26,145 nt of DNA from assembly GCA_904397185.1 (NCBI GenBank), contig CAJFOL010000046.1:1-26145 (forward strand). Direction: 5' to 3'. This document shows, piece after piece, positions 16,373 through 24,855 of this stretch. This DNA comes from an uncultured Clostridia bacterium (GTDB lineage: Bacteria > Bacillota > Clostridia > Christensenellales > UBA1242). The notes under the pieces are model-generated. The model saw only the letters and a program-made list of their open reading frames with translations. It did not search any database and was not told where the DNA came from. Positions within the stretch are counted from its first letter, which is position 1. Each line of letters starts with the position of its first letter. Position numbers and translations under genes: made by a program.

Positions 16373-16636
16373 ATGGAAGCGAAAAAAGATATCATTGCTA
16401 AGTTTAAACAATCTGAAAATGATACAGGGTCAGTTCAAGTACAAGTTGCACTTCTTACTGCAAGAATCAATCACTTGAATGAACACCTTAAAGCAAATCC
16501 AAAAGACAACCATTCACGTAGAGGACTTCTTCAAATGGTTGGTAAGAGAAAAGGTTTCTTATTATATCTTAAAGAAAGAGATATTGAAGCATACAGAAAC
16601 CTTATTAAAGAACTTGGCATAAGAGAAGTTAAGTAG
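16373..16636 (+). CDS. rpsO: 30S ribosomal protein S15
   Basis: S15 of 87 aa (family about 88-89), which binds the central domain of 16S rRNA in early 30S assembly. Conserved blocks include TGSVQVQVALLTARINHL, HSRRGLLQMVGKRKGFLLYL and the C-terminal YRNLIKELGIR. AGGAGG precedes the ATG. It is cotranscribed with or attenuated before pnp, the usual neighbour. Confidence 0.97.
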   Translation: MEAKKDIIAKFKQSENDTGSVQVQVALLTARINHLNEHLKANPKDNHSRRGLLQMVGKRKGFLLYLKERDIEAYRNLIKELGIREVK

Positions 16637-16640
16637 TTTT

Positions 16641-16674
16641 TAAAAAGGGGGATATGTATTTATCATCCCTTTTT
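16641..16674 (+). terminator. Terminator/attenuator between rpsO and pnp
   Basis: AAAAAGGG at 16641 can pair with CCCTTTTT ending near 16673, with an imperfect inner GAT/ATC extension, followed by T-rich sequence. It is probably partial termination or an RNase processing hairpin, since pnp has no obvious promoter of its own in the remaining 28 bases. Confidence 0.65.
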
Positions 16675-16701
16675 TATTTATGAGAAAATTAAGGAGTAGA
16701 A

Positions 16702-18801
16702 ATGAAAGAAGATGCAAAAATTTATGAAATAGAAATTGGTGGGAAAAAGGTAACATTTGAGACAGGCAGACTTTGTGAACAAGCAAATGGAAGTTGCCTT
16801 GTAAAGTGTGGCGAAACTGTAGTTATGGTAAATGCTACCATGTCAAAAGAACCAAGACCAGGTATAGATTTCTTCCCACTTCAAGTGGATTTTGAAGAAA
16901 AAATGTACTCAGTAGGAAAAATTCCAGGAGGATTTAAAAAGAGAGAAGGCAAACCTTCAGATAAGGCTATTCTTACTTCAAGACTTATTGATAGACCTCT
17001 TAGACCACTGTTTCCAAAAGGGTTTTATCATGATGTTGTGGTTGTGGCTACAGCCCTCTCTGTTGACCCAGACGTTGCACCAGAACCTTTGGCAATGCTT
17101 GGCTCAAGTTTTGCTCTCACAATATCTGACATACCATTTATGGGACCTACAGGTTCAGTTCAAGTAGGACTTGTTGACGATAAATTTATAATCAACCCAA
17201 ATAGTGAAGAACGTGAGAAGTCTCTTATCCACCTCACTGTTTCAGGTACTGAAGATGCAGTTTTAATGGTTGAAGCGGGTGCAAAAGAGGTGCCAGAAGA
17301 AGAGATGCTTGATGCAATCATGTTTGCACATGATGAAATCAAAAAGATTGTAGCATTCCAAAAGAAAGTCAAGGTAGAAATAGGCAAACCTGTTGCACAA
17401 GGGCTTGTGTATAACATCGTTCCTGAAGAGATTGATAAAGCGGTACGAGAATTTGCAAGCGATAAACTTGACTATGCTCTTGATACATTTGATAGAACAG
17501 AAAGACAAACAAGACAAGACGAAGTTGATAAAGAAACAAAAGAGCATTTTGCAGAAGTTTTCCCTGACAGCGAAAAAGCAATCGGTGACGTACTTTACAA
17601 AATGACCAAAGAAAAGGTTAGAGCAAAGATATTAAATCATGGTATTAGACCTGATGGACGAAAACTCACTGAAATTAGACCTATTTGGTGCGAAGCAGGT
17701 GTACTACCAAGAACACATGGTAGTGCAATCTTCACAAGAGGTCAAACTCAAGTGCTTACAACTTTAACTCTCGGCACTGTTTCTGATATGCAAAAACTTG
17801 ATGGACTTGATGATGAAGAATTTAATAGATATGTTCATCATTATAATATGCCAGCATATGCAACAGGTGAAGCGAGAGGAATTAAAAGCCCAGGCAGACG
17901 AGAGATTGGGCATGGTGCACTTGCTGAAAGAGCCCTCGAACCTGTTATCCCATCAGAAGAGGAATTCCCTTATGCTTTAAGATTAGTTTCAGAGGTTTTA
18001 TCTTCAAACGGTTCATCATCTATGGCATCGGTTTGTGGCTCAACATTAGCACTTATGGATGGTGGTGTGCCAATCAAACGACCAGTAGCAGGAATTGCTA
18101 TGGGGCTTATAAAAGATGACGAGACAGGCAAAGTTGCCGTTCTTTCAGATATCCAAGGACTTGAAGATTTCTTAGGAGATATGGATTTTAAAGTTACTGG
18201 TACTGAAAAGGGTGTAACAGCAATCCAAATGGATATAAAAATTAAAGGAATTGATAAACAAATTCTCACAACAGCATTAAAACAAGCAAGAGAAGGGAGA
18301 ATGTTTATCATGAACAAACTTCTTGAAGAGATAAAAGAACCTAGGAAAGAACTTTCTAAGTATGCTCCAAAGATTATCACCTTTACAATTGACCCTGATA
18401 AAATCAAAGACGTTATTGGAACTGGCGGAAAGATGATAAACAAAATCATTGATGAAACTGGTGTTAAGATAGATATTGATGATAATGGTCAAGTATTCAT
18501 TGCTACACAAGACCTTGAAATGGCAGAAAAGGCTAAGAAAATTATCCTTGGAATAGTTGAAGATGTCGAGGTTGGCGATGTATACGATGCCAAAGTTGTT
18601 CGAATTATGAATTTTGGTGCATTTGTAGAATTTGGTGGCAATAAAGAGGGGATGATTCACATTTCAAAACTCTCTGATAAACGAGTAGCGAAAGTAGAGG
18701 ACGAAGTCAAAGTAGGTGACATAGTCGAAGTTGAGGTTATCAAAATAGATGACAAAGGACGTATCGACTTAAAGAGAATTGTTCCTAAAAAAGAAAAGTA
18801 A
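16702..18801 (+). CDS. pnp: Polynucleotide phosphorylase
   Basis: PNPase of 699 aa, the phosphorolytic 3'-5' exoribonuclease of RNA turnover. Two RNase PH domains are seen: N-terminal with FFPLQVDFEEKMYSVGKIPGGF, and C-terminal with GEARGIKSPGRREIGHGALAERAL and GSSSMASVCGSTLALMDGG. Between them is the usual helical domain. A KH domain (VIGTGGKMINKIIDETG, about residue 572-590) and a terminal S1 domain (GDVYDAKVVRIMNFGAFVEF) follow. AAGGAG precedes ATG. Length is standard. Confidence 0.97.
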   Translation: MKEDAKIYEIEIGGKKVTFETGRLCEQANGSCLVKCGETVVMVNATMSKEPRPGIDFFPLQVDFEEKMYSVGKIPGGFKKREGKPSDKAILTSRLIDRPLRPLFPKGFYHDVVVVATALSVDPDVAPEPLAMLGSSFALTISDIPFMGPTGSVQVGLVDDKFIINPNSEEREKSLIHLTVSGTEDAVLMVEAGAKEVPEEEMLDAIMFAHDEIKKIVAFQKKVKVEIGKPVAQGLVYNIVPEEIDKAVREFASDKLDYALDTFDRTERQTRQDEVDKETKEHFAEVFPDSEKAIGDVLYKMTKEKVRAKILNHGIRPDGRKLTEIRPIWCEAGVLPRTHGSAIFTRGQTQVLTTLTLGTVSDMQKLDGLDDEEFNRYVHHYNMPAYATGEARGIKSPGRREIGHGALAERALEPVIPSEEEFPYALRLVSEVLSSNGSSSMASVCGSTLALMDGGVPIKRPVAGIAMGLIKDDETGKVAVLSDIQGLEDFLGDMDFKVTGTEKGVTAIQMDIKIKGIDKQILTTALKQAREGRMFIMNKLLEEIKEPRKELSKYAPKIITFTIDPDKIKDVIGTGGKMINKIIDETGVKIDIDDNGQVFIATQDLEMAEKAKKIILGIVEDVEVGDVYDAKVVRIMNFGAFVEFGGNKEGMIHISKLSDKRVAKVEDEVKVGDIVEVEVIKIDDKGRIDLKRIVPKKEK

Positions 18802-18821
18802 GTTGACATTATTAAACATTT

Positions 18822-18873
18822 AAAAAGGACTATTATGTTATGAAACTATAACAATAACATAATAGTCTTTTTT
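18822..18873. terminator. Bidirectional terminator between pnp and the cysteine desulfurase gene
   Basis: A perfect 14-bp stem GACTATTATGTTAT / ATAACATAATAGTC (18828-18841 and 18854-18867) is flanked by AAAAAG on the left and TTTTTT on the right. The two genes converge here. Confidence 0.92.
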
Positions 18874-18889
18874 GTTTATCAAATGAAAA

Positions 18890-20029
18890 TCACTTATCAA
18901 AATTTTTTGAAATATGTTTAATTGCAAAGATAAGTCTCTGTATTTCACTAAAAGTATTGAAATATGAAATTGATGCTCGGACGGCACCTTGTTCTAATGT
19001 TCCTAATGCTCGGTGTTTAAGTGGAGCGCAGTGATAGCCGCTTCTAACACATATATCGTATCTATCGTTTAAAATGTTGGCAACTTCACTTGAGTGTAAG
19101 CCTTTTATGTTAAAAGCAATGACACCGCTGGCATTTTCCGGCTGAGTATAAGACGTTATGCCTAATTTTGTGAGTTCATAATTAAGATAAGTTGTTAAGT
19201 CATCAAGTTTATTTACTATCTCATAAAAATTACTTTCAACAAAATCTATCCCAGCACCTAAGCCAATAATTAAAGGGGTAGAAATAGTACCGCTTTCAAG
19301 TCTTTCTGGATATGTGGATGGTTGGAATAACTCAAGCGAATTTGTGCCCGTACCACCAAAAATTATAGGCTGTGGACGAAAATTGTCGTTCATAATTAAT
19401 GCTCCAATACTTTGTGGAGCATAGAAACCTTTATGCCCAGCAATCGCAAGATAATCAATATGAAAATCGGTCATATCAATCTTTTCATGTCCGCAACTTT
19501 GTGCTCCATCGACTAAAAAGATTATGTTATGGTCTTTGCAGTAATTCCCAATACTTTTAATATCCGCTTTGCTACCATTGACATTTGATATATGATTGCA
19601 TATTATCATATATGTATTATCTTTTACATATCTCGTAATATCATCAAGTTTTATGCCAATGGGATTTGTCTGATAGGCGACAGAGTAATCTATTATACCT
19701 TGAGATTTTAGTTGTTCAAGTGGGCGCAAGACTGAATTATGCTCATTTTCAGTACATACAACATGACCACCTTGTTTTGCTGACCCAAGTATCGCTAAGT
19801 TTAAAGCCTGTGTGCAGTTCATGGTAAACACAACGTTTTGCCCAGACGAAACATTGAAGTGCTTAGCAAGTTTTTCTCTTACTTCTTCAACTTTTAATGC
19901 TGTTTTAATACTGGCCTTATGACCGCTTCGACCAGGGTTAGCCGAATAATGTAGCAGACTATCAGACACAGCCTTTACAACTTCTTTCGGTTTTACATAT
20001 GTTGTGGCACTATTATCCAAATAAATCAT
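18890..20029 (-). CDS. Cysteine desulfurase family aminotransferase V (TIGR01977-type)
   Basis: PLP-dependent class V enzyme of 379 aa. It starts MIYLDNSATT and has the PLP lysine in AIAGHKGFYAP (about K200). The catalytic loop is CVRSGYHCAPLKH with Cys about 334, close to the SufS/CsdA form. It probably takes sulfur (or selenium) from cysteine (or selenocysteine). No SufU/IscU scaffold or other cluster gene is nearby. I start at 20029 because AAGGAAAG lies just upstream and the conserved fold begins there; the reading frame extends upstream to 20083. It is divergent from a DUF3343 gene, a known association for this subfamily. Confidence 0.9.
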   Translation of the reverse strand: MIYLDNSATTYVKPKEVVKAVSDSLLHYSANPGRSGHKASIKTALKVEEVREKLAKHFNVSSGQNVVFTMNCTQALNLAILGSAKQGGHVVCTENEHNSVLRPLEQLKSQGIIDYSVAYQTNPIGIKLDDITRYVKDNTYMIICNHISNVNGSKADIKSIGNYCKDHNIIFLVDGAQSCGHEKIDMTDFHIDYLAIAGHKGFYAPQSIGALIMNDNFRPQPIIFGGTGTNSLELFQPSTYPERLESGTISTPLIIGLGAGIDFVESNFYEIVNKLDDLTTYLNYELTKLGITSYTQPENASGVIAFNIKGLHSSEVANILNDRYDICVRSGYHCAPLKHRALGTLEQGAVRASISYFNTFSEIQRLIFAIKHISKNFDK

Positions 20030-20055
20030 TGTAAACTTTCCTTTATATTTACAAT
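20028..20055 (-). promoter_or_regulatory. Inverted repeat enclosing the desulfurase ribosome binding site
   Basis: ATTGTAAA (20028-20035) and TTTACAAT (20048-20055) are exact reverse complements. In the minus-strand mRNA the 8-bp hairpin holds AAGGAAAG in its 12-base loop and the first two bases of the start codon in its stem. It could act as an RNA-level control element or as a DNA operator. Confidence 0.45.
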
Positions 20056-20074
20056 ATAGTGTTTTAGAAGGGAA

Positions 20075-20088
20075 TTTGTGCAAATTTA
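20075..20088. promoter_or_regulatory. Short dyad upstream of the DUF3343 gene
   Basis: AATTTG-tg-CAAATT is a 6+6 base dyad in the 69-base divergent spacer, about 10 bases before the start of the plus-strand gene. It is a possible operator shared by the divergent pair, though AT-rich sequence makes chance dyads common. Confidence 0.25.
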
Positions 20089-20098
20089 AGGAGATTGA

Positions 20099-20356
20099 AT
20101 GAGATTTGTTATTGCAGTTTTTACCTCAAGAAATGAAACATTGTATCTTGCAAATATGTTTAAATCTAATGGACTATATGCTGATGTCATAAACACACCT
20201 AAGGAAGCGGGGCAAGCATGTGGAATATCAGTGCGTTTTGAAGAGCGATTACTACCTGTGGCTCAAACTTTTTTAAAGTCTAAGCCATTTCGGTCCTTTT
20301 ATGGCTTTTTTAGAATTAATATAAATGGCAATCAAAGATTTGTTGAAAAAATATAA
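20099..20356 (+). CDS. DUF3343 protein (putative Se/S carrier-like)
   Basis: Small protein of 85 aa. The pattern FTSRNETLYLANMFKSNGL, then VINTPKEAGQACGISVRF with a single conserved Cys before Gly, matches DUF3343. Members of that family are annotated as putative selenium/sulfur carrier-like proteins and often sit next to a cysteine desulfurase of the type found here. AAGGAG precedes the ATG. It shares a 69-base divergent spacer with the desulfurase gene, so joint regulation is plausible. Function is inferred from family and context. Confidence 0.8.
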   Translation: MRFVIAVFTSRNETLYLANMFKSNGLYADVINTPKEAGQACGISVRFEERLLPVAQTFLKSKPFRSFYGFFRININGNQRFVEKI

Positions 20357-20469
20357 CCAATATAAATTTTCATCGAGAATATTTATTTCAAATAAGATTA
20401 AATTTTATTGTCATCAAGTTATTTTCTTATTAAATGTATTTTTAATGCAAATATAAATAAAATAAGATT

Positions 20470-21009
20470 ATGAGAGTTACTTTCTCTTTACTTAGTCTTT
20501 TAATGTGTGCAATAATGCTAACTTATACAGTTGGCTCTGTTTTTGAGTATCTTTATCCAATGAAATATTCTCAAGAGATTATATCTTATGCCGAAATATA
20601 CAATGTTGACAGTGCTTTAGTTGCATCAGTTATCAATACAGAAAGCAATTTTGATGAAAAAGCAAAGTCTAAAAAAGGAGCAATCGGGCTTATGCAAATT
20701 ATGCCATCTACGGCGGAGTGGGTAGCAGGTAAAATTGGCTTAGAATACAACGAAGAGAATTTGTACAATGGCAACTATAATATAGAAATAGGGACATTTT
20801 ATTTAAGTTATCTTAACAGTTATTTTAATGACGAAAAACTCGCACTATGTGCTTACAATGCAGGTATTGGCAATGTCAAGAGTTGGCTAGCAAATGAAGA
20901 GTACTCTACGGATGGTAAATCGCTTGCTAAAATACCATATTACGAGACCAAAAACTATCTAAATAAGGTTTACAAGAACTATCATTATTATAAAAATAAG
21001 TATAAATAA
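20470..21009 (+). CDS. SLT-type lytic transglycosylase
   Basis: Protein of 179 aa with an N-terminal signal anchor (about residues 5-23) followed by a Slt70-like goose-lysozyme domain. The catalytic Glu is in INTESNFDEKA. Motifs GAIGLMQIMPSTAEW, then NIEIGTFYLSYL and LCAYNAGIGNVKSW complete the fold. It cleaves peptidoglycan outside the membrane. The ribosome site is weak (AATAAG only); an in-frame ATG at codon 12 exists but would cut the membrane segment, so I keep 20470. There is no LysM or other binding domain. Confidence 0.92.
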   Translation: MRVTFSLLSLLMCAIMLTYTVGSVFEYLYPMKYSQEIISYAEIYNVDSALVASVINTESNFDEKAKSKKGAIGLMQIMPSTAEWVAGKIGLEYNEENLYNGNYNIEIGTFYLSYLNSYFNDEKLALCAYNAGIGNVKSWLANEEYSTDGKSLAKIPYYETKNYLNKVYKNYHYYKNKYK

Positions 21010-21053
21010 TTGACTTATTTTTATTTTTGTGTTAACTTAATATATATGTGTGT

Positions 21054-21078
21054 TTATAGCATTTTTAAGTGCTATAAT
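21054..21078 (+). promoter_or_regulatory. lysS promoter -10 region with overlapping dyad
   Basis: The extended -10 TGC-TATAAT ends at 21078 and no strong -35 is seen at the right spacing. TTATAGCA (21054-21061) and TGCTATAA (21070-21077) form an 8-bp dyad that covers the -10 box, a typical place for an operator. No T-box features are present. Confidence 0.45.
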
Positions 21079-21099
21079 TACTGTTTTTAAGGAGGAATA

Positions 21100-22566
21100 A
21101 TGCAAGAGCAAACATTATCAAATGAAGTTGATATTAGAAGAAAAAAGATTGATGACCTTAGAGCGATGGGAGAAATACCTTATAAAGAGAAGTTTGAAAG
21201 GACTTGTACAATTGCCGAAGCACGAGAAAAGGTTGGACAACGTGTAAAAATAGCAGGAAGAATTATTTTTAAACGTGTAATGGGTAAATTTGGATTTATA
21301 CAAATCAGAGATATAAATGCGAAGATACAAGTATCAGTTGGACGAAATGAACTTGATGAGCAATCTTATGATTTTTATAAGAAAATGATAGATATAGCCG
21401 ACTTTGTAGGTGTTGAAGGTGAGGTATATCTTACTCAAACAGGTGAGGTAACAGTTAGAGCAGAAAAGGTAACACTTCTTTCAAAAACATTAAGGTCACT
21501 TCCAGAAAAATTCCATGGACTTACAGATGCTGAGACAATTTATAGACAAAGATATCTTGACCTTATAACCAACGAAAAATCACGTCAAGTGTTTTTAACA
21601 CGTAGTAAAATTGAGTCATTTATAAGACGTTACCTTGAAGATAATGGCTTTTTAGAGGTAGAAACACCAGTTTTGCAAACAAGTGTGTCAGGTGCAAGTG
21701 CTAAACCATTTTTTACTCACCACAATGCACTTGATATAACTTGCAACCTAAGAATAGCAACGGAAACTTGGCTTAAGCAATGTATTTGCGCAGGCTTTGA
21801 TAGAGTTTTCGAAATGGGAAAAGACTTTAGAAATGAGGGAATGGACCCATCTCATTTGCAAGAGTTTACCCAAGTAGAATGGTATGCTTCATATTGGAAC
21901 TTTGAAGATAACATAAAATTTTTCTATAACATGGTAAATAAGATGCTTACAGAATGTTTGGGTACAACAAAGATAACCTATCAAGGTCAAGAAATTGAAT
22001 TTGCAAGCGAATGGCCTAGGATAAACTATGTTGAAAAAATGAATGAAATTTTAGGTTTTGATTGCCTCGCCGAAGAGGATGTTGATGCTTTTAAGAAAAA
22101 AGTCGTTGAAAAAGGCTTATATTCTTATGGTGAACTCGAAGAGTGCAAAACTGTAAGGACACTTATTGACTATATTTATAAGAGAAAAATAAGAGCGAGT
22201 ATAGTGAATCCTACAATTATCTATAACTATCCAGCAGTGCTTGTACCACTTGCAAGAAGAAATGACAATGATGCACGAGTCGCTGATATGTTCCAGGTGG
22301 TAGCAGGTGGTGCAGAACTTGTAAAAGCATACTCAGAACTTGTAGACCCAATTCTTCAAAGACAACTTTTAGAGAAACAACTCGAGGAAAAAGCATTGGG
22401 CGATGAAGAGACAATGGACGTTGATGAAGATTTCTTGCTTTCTATGGAACATGGTATGCCACCAATTTCAGGACTAGGTTTTGGTATAGATAGATTTGTA
22501 CAATTTATCTTTGACCTGCCGAATATTCGTGACACCATTCTCTTTCCACTAATGAAACAACAGTAA
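21100..22566 (+). CDS. lysS: Class II lysyl-tRNA synthetase (divergent)
   Basis: Protein of 488 aa with an OB-fold anticodon domain (about 45-130) and a class II catalytic core. Motif 1 lies near GFLEVETPVLQ, motif 2 is FEMGKDFRNEGMDPSHLQEF, and motif 3 is GLGFGIDRFVQF. AKPFFTHHNALD is typical LysRS. Departures from the common form are RIATETWLKQ for RIAPELYLKR, EFTQVEWYASYW for NPEFT..E.Y.AYA, and GAELVKAYSELVDP (about 404-417) for G.EI.NAF.ELNDP. The last puts Lys where most LysRS have a substrate-pocket Asn. GGAGG precedes ATG. LysRS is the best call by overall fold and length. Confidence 0.9.
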   Translation: MQEQTLSNEVDIRRKKIDDLRAMGEIPYKEKFERTCTIAEAREKVGQRVKIAGRIIFKRVMGKFGFIQIRDINAKIQVSVGRNELDEQSYDFYKKMIDIADFVGVEGEVYLTQTGEVTVRAEKVTLLSKTLRSLPEKFHGLTDAETIYRQRYLDLITNEKSRQVFLTRSKIESFIRRYLEDNGFLEVETPVLQTSVSGASAKPFFTHHNALDITCNLRIATETWLKQCICAGFDRVFEMGKDFRNEGMDPSHLQEFTQVEWYASYWNFEDNIKFFYNMVNKMLTECLGTTKITYQGQEIEFASEWPRINYVEKMNEILGFDCLAEEDVDAFKKKVVEKGLYSYGELEECKTVRTLIDYIYKRKIRASIVNPTIIYNYPAVLVPLARRNDNDARVADMFQVVAGGAELVKAYSELVDPILQRQLLEKQLEEKALGDEETMDVDEDFLLSMEHGMPPISGLGFGIDRFVQFIFDLPNIRDTILFPLMKQQ

Positions 22567-22571
22567 TATCG

Positions 22572-22598
22572 TTTGTTTGATAGTGGATATTAAACAAA
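22572..22598 (+). terminator. Weak hairpin after lysS
   Basis: TTTGTTT-G-ATA / TAT-T-AAACAAA forms an 11-position hairpin with one G-T pair just after the lysS stop. There is no clear T-run, so termination is uncertain. Confidence 0.3.
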
Positions 22599-22722
22599 GG
22601 TTTAAAATTTTAAAATTATACCATTTAAATATAACAGATATTTTCACGATTTTTTATAAAACTTGAATCTGCTTTGATAGAACAATAAAAATTAATTTAT
22701 TTTAATATTTTAAGGTAACTAA

Positions 22723-23355
22723 ATGATAAACACAAAAGATTTTTATGACAAATTGGATAAAATATTTCCAGAGCCAAAATGCGAACTTGAGTATAACTCT
22801 GTCTATCAATTGTTGGTTGCTGTTATCTTATCGGCTCAATGTACAGATAAAAGAGTAAATATTGTAACTAAAGAACTATTCAAAAATTATGATACTCCTG
22901 AAAAAATGTTGACTTTAACTCAAGAGGAGTTGGAAGATAAAATCCATTCATGCGGTTTTTATCATAATAAGGCTAAAAATATTTTATCTATGTCTAAAGA
23001 TTTAATAGAAAAATTTGATAGCAAAGTACCAATGGATATAGAAAAGATGCAATCACTTGCAGGAGTAGGTAGAAAGACTGCAAACGTAGTTTACTCAGAA
23101 GCATTCAAGGGCGATGCAATTGCAGTTGACACCCATGTACTTCGTGTCTCAAATAGGTTAGGTTTCGTTAAGACTGAAAATCCATATAAATGCGAACTAG
23201 CCCTAATGGAACTTTTTGATAAGAGTAGGTGGGGAAAGATGCACCTTCAACTTGTTCACTTTGGAAGATATATTTGCAAGGCAATAAACCCTAAATGTGA
23301 TGAATGTCCATTTACTAGAATATGCAACTATTATGCAAAACATAATACTAAATAA
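22723..23355 (+). CDS. nth: Endonuclease III
   Basis: Base-excision-repair DNA glycosylase/AP lyase of 210 aa acting on oxidised pyrimidines. The helix-hairpin-helix is LAGVGRKTANVV with catalytic Lys 118. The catalytic Asp is D136 in AVDTHVLRVSNRLG. The C-terminal 4Fe-4S loop has C185-x6-C192-x2-C195-x5-C201. Only AAGG lies before ATG. The stop codon at 23353-23355 is separated by a single base from a palindromic repeat copy. Confidence 0.96.
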   Translation: MINTKDFYDKLDKIFPEPKCELEYNSVYQLLVAVILSAQCTDKRVNIVTKELFKNYDTPEKMLTLTQEELEDKIHSCGFYHNKAKNILSMSKDLIEKFDSKVPMDIEKMQSLAGVGRKTANVVYSEAFKGDAIAVDTHVLRVSNRLGFVKTENPYKCELALMELFDKSRWGKMHLQLVHFGRYICKAINPKCDECPFTRICNYYAKHNTK

Positions 23356-23356
23356 T

Positions 23357-23390
23357 GTATTTTGTATGCAAGACATAATACTATATATAG
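23357..23390. repeat. Intergenic repeat, copy 2 (34-base exact match to copy 1)
   Basis: All 34 bases equal 1781-1814. The left palindrome arm of copy 1 is missing here, so the unit is truncated against the nth stop. TTGTAT (23362) and TATATA (23384), 16 bases apart, mean the copy could also serve as a promoter for obgE. Confidence 0.85.
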
Positions 23391-23411
23391 TAAAATAGAA
23401 GGAGGGCTATT

Positions 23412-24680
23412 ATGTTTCTTGATAGAGTCAAAATAATCATTAAAGCAGGAAATGGTGGAAATGGTTCTACTTCTTTTTTGCGAAATGCGATGACGGCTAA
23501 AGGTGGACCAGACGGCGGTGAAGGTGGAAAAGGTGGAGATGTAATTTTTAAAGCGACACAATCTCTTAACACTCTTTATGATTTTAGATTTCATAAAAAA
23601 TTTGTCGCAGAAAACGGCGAGAATGGTGCGAAAAGACTGCAATCTGGTGCTAACGGCAAAGATGTTATTATAAAAGTGCCTTGCGGTACGGTCATAATTG
23701 ATGCTCAGACAGACAAGATAATTGCTGATTTATACGAAGATAACATGGAGTTTGTTGCTTTAAAAGGTGGAAAAGGTGGGCATGGTAATGCATACTATAA
23801 ATCTTCAATCAAACAAGCACCACATTATTCTCAAACGGGAGAGATTACTTCACCTCATGAGGTTATACTTGAGTTAAAAACAATAGCCGATGTCGGGCTT
23901 GTAGGTTTCCCAAATGCAGGTAAATCAACCTTACTATCATGCATTTCTAATGCAAATCCTAAGATAGCAAATTATCCGTTTACAACACTGTATCCAAACC
24001 TTGGTGTATGCGAGGTCAAAGGTCAAACTTTCGTTGTTGCAGATATCCCTGGACTTATTGAGGGAGCTAGTGAAGGACAAGGGCTTGGGCATTACTTTTT
24101 AAAACATGTTGAAAGAGTACGGCTTATCCTTCATCTTGTAGATATATCACAAAGTGATGCTCGTGATTTTATTGATGACTACAAAATTATAAATCAAGAA
24201 CTTGCTAAATATAGCGATGAACTTGCAAAAACACCACAAATTATAGTGTTTACAAAAATTGATTTGGTAGATGAACAAACGTTGAATGAACGTCTTAAAA
24301 GATTTGAAGAAAAAATAGGCAAGAATTATATTTGCATCTCTGGGGCAACATACAACGGAATTGAGAAATTAAAACTTTTAACACTTGAAAAATTAAGTAA
24401 ATTACCAAAGAAGCCACCTTTAAAAGTTGAAGATGCTGACTTTGATAAAAGAGATTATACTTCAATTGAAATTACTAGGGATGATGATGGAGCCTTTGTT
24501 GTTAGTGGTGGCAAAATTGATAACTTTGTGCGAGGTGTCGTTTTGTCAGATACAAGATCATTTGCTTATTTCCAAAATAGACTGCAAGAAATGGGAATTA
24601 TAGACCTTTTGAAAGAAAGAGGACTAAAGAATGGCGGTATAGTTAGAATAAAAGACATTACTTTTGAATATACCGAATAA
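23412..24680 (+). CDS. obgE: GTPase ObgE/CgtA
   Basis: Obg GTPase of 422 aa linked to 50S ribosome assembly and stress control, including sporulation initiation in Bacillus. The glycine-rich Obg domain covers about 1-158 (repeated GGxGG segments), and the G domain starts with GFPNAGKST (165-173). G3 is DIPGLIEGA and G4 FTKID. A C-terminal OCT domain runs from about 345 with FVVSGGKIDNFVRGV. GGAGGG precedes the ATG. Length is normal. Confidence 0.96.
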   Translation: MFLDRVKIIIKAGNGGNGSTSFLRNAMTAKGGPDGGEGGKGGDVIFKATQSLNTLYDFRFHKKFVAENGENGAKRLQSGANGKDVIIKVPCGTVIIDAQTDKIIADLYEDNMEFVALKGGKGGHGNAYYKSSIKQAPHYSQTGEITSPHEVILELKTIADVGLVGFPNAGKSTLLSCISNANPKIANYPFTTLYPNLGVCEVKGQTFVVADIPGLIEGASEGQGLGHYFLKHVERVRLILHLVDISQSDARDFIDDYKIINQELAKYSDELAKTPQIIVFTKIDLVDEQTLNERLKRFEEKIGKNYICISGATYNGIEKLKLLTLEKLSKLPKKPPLKVEDADFDKRDYTSIEITRDDDGAFVVSGGKIDNFVRGVVLSDTRSFAYFQNRLQEMGIIDLLKERGLKNGGIVRIKDITFEYTE

Positions 24681-24855
24681 TCCTTTTAGTTATATTATCA
24701 TAACAAAACAATAGTGTTTATTAAATATTTAATTAATTTCTAACTGAAATATTTCTTTACTAAAATATTCTAGTCAATAAAATAACATTGCTATATGTGT
24801 TTTGAATTATTAAACGAATTTTTAATTAGCAAGTATAAAATTGGAGGGTTAATTT

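Noticed and set aside
21010..21099. T-box riboswitch ahead of lysS
   Set aside because: The leader is too short and lacks the T-box sequence and a specifier hairpin.
24681..24855. A hidden small gene or RNA between obgE and yhbY
   Set aside because: The sequence is AT-rich, with no open frame, stable hairpin or consensus promoter.
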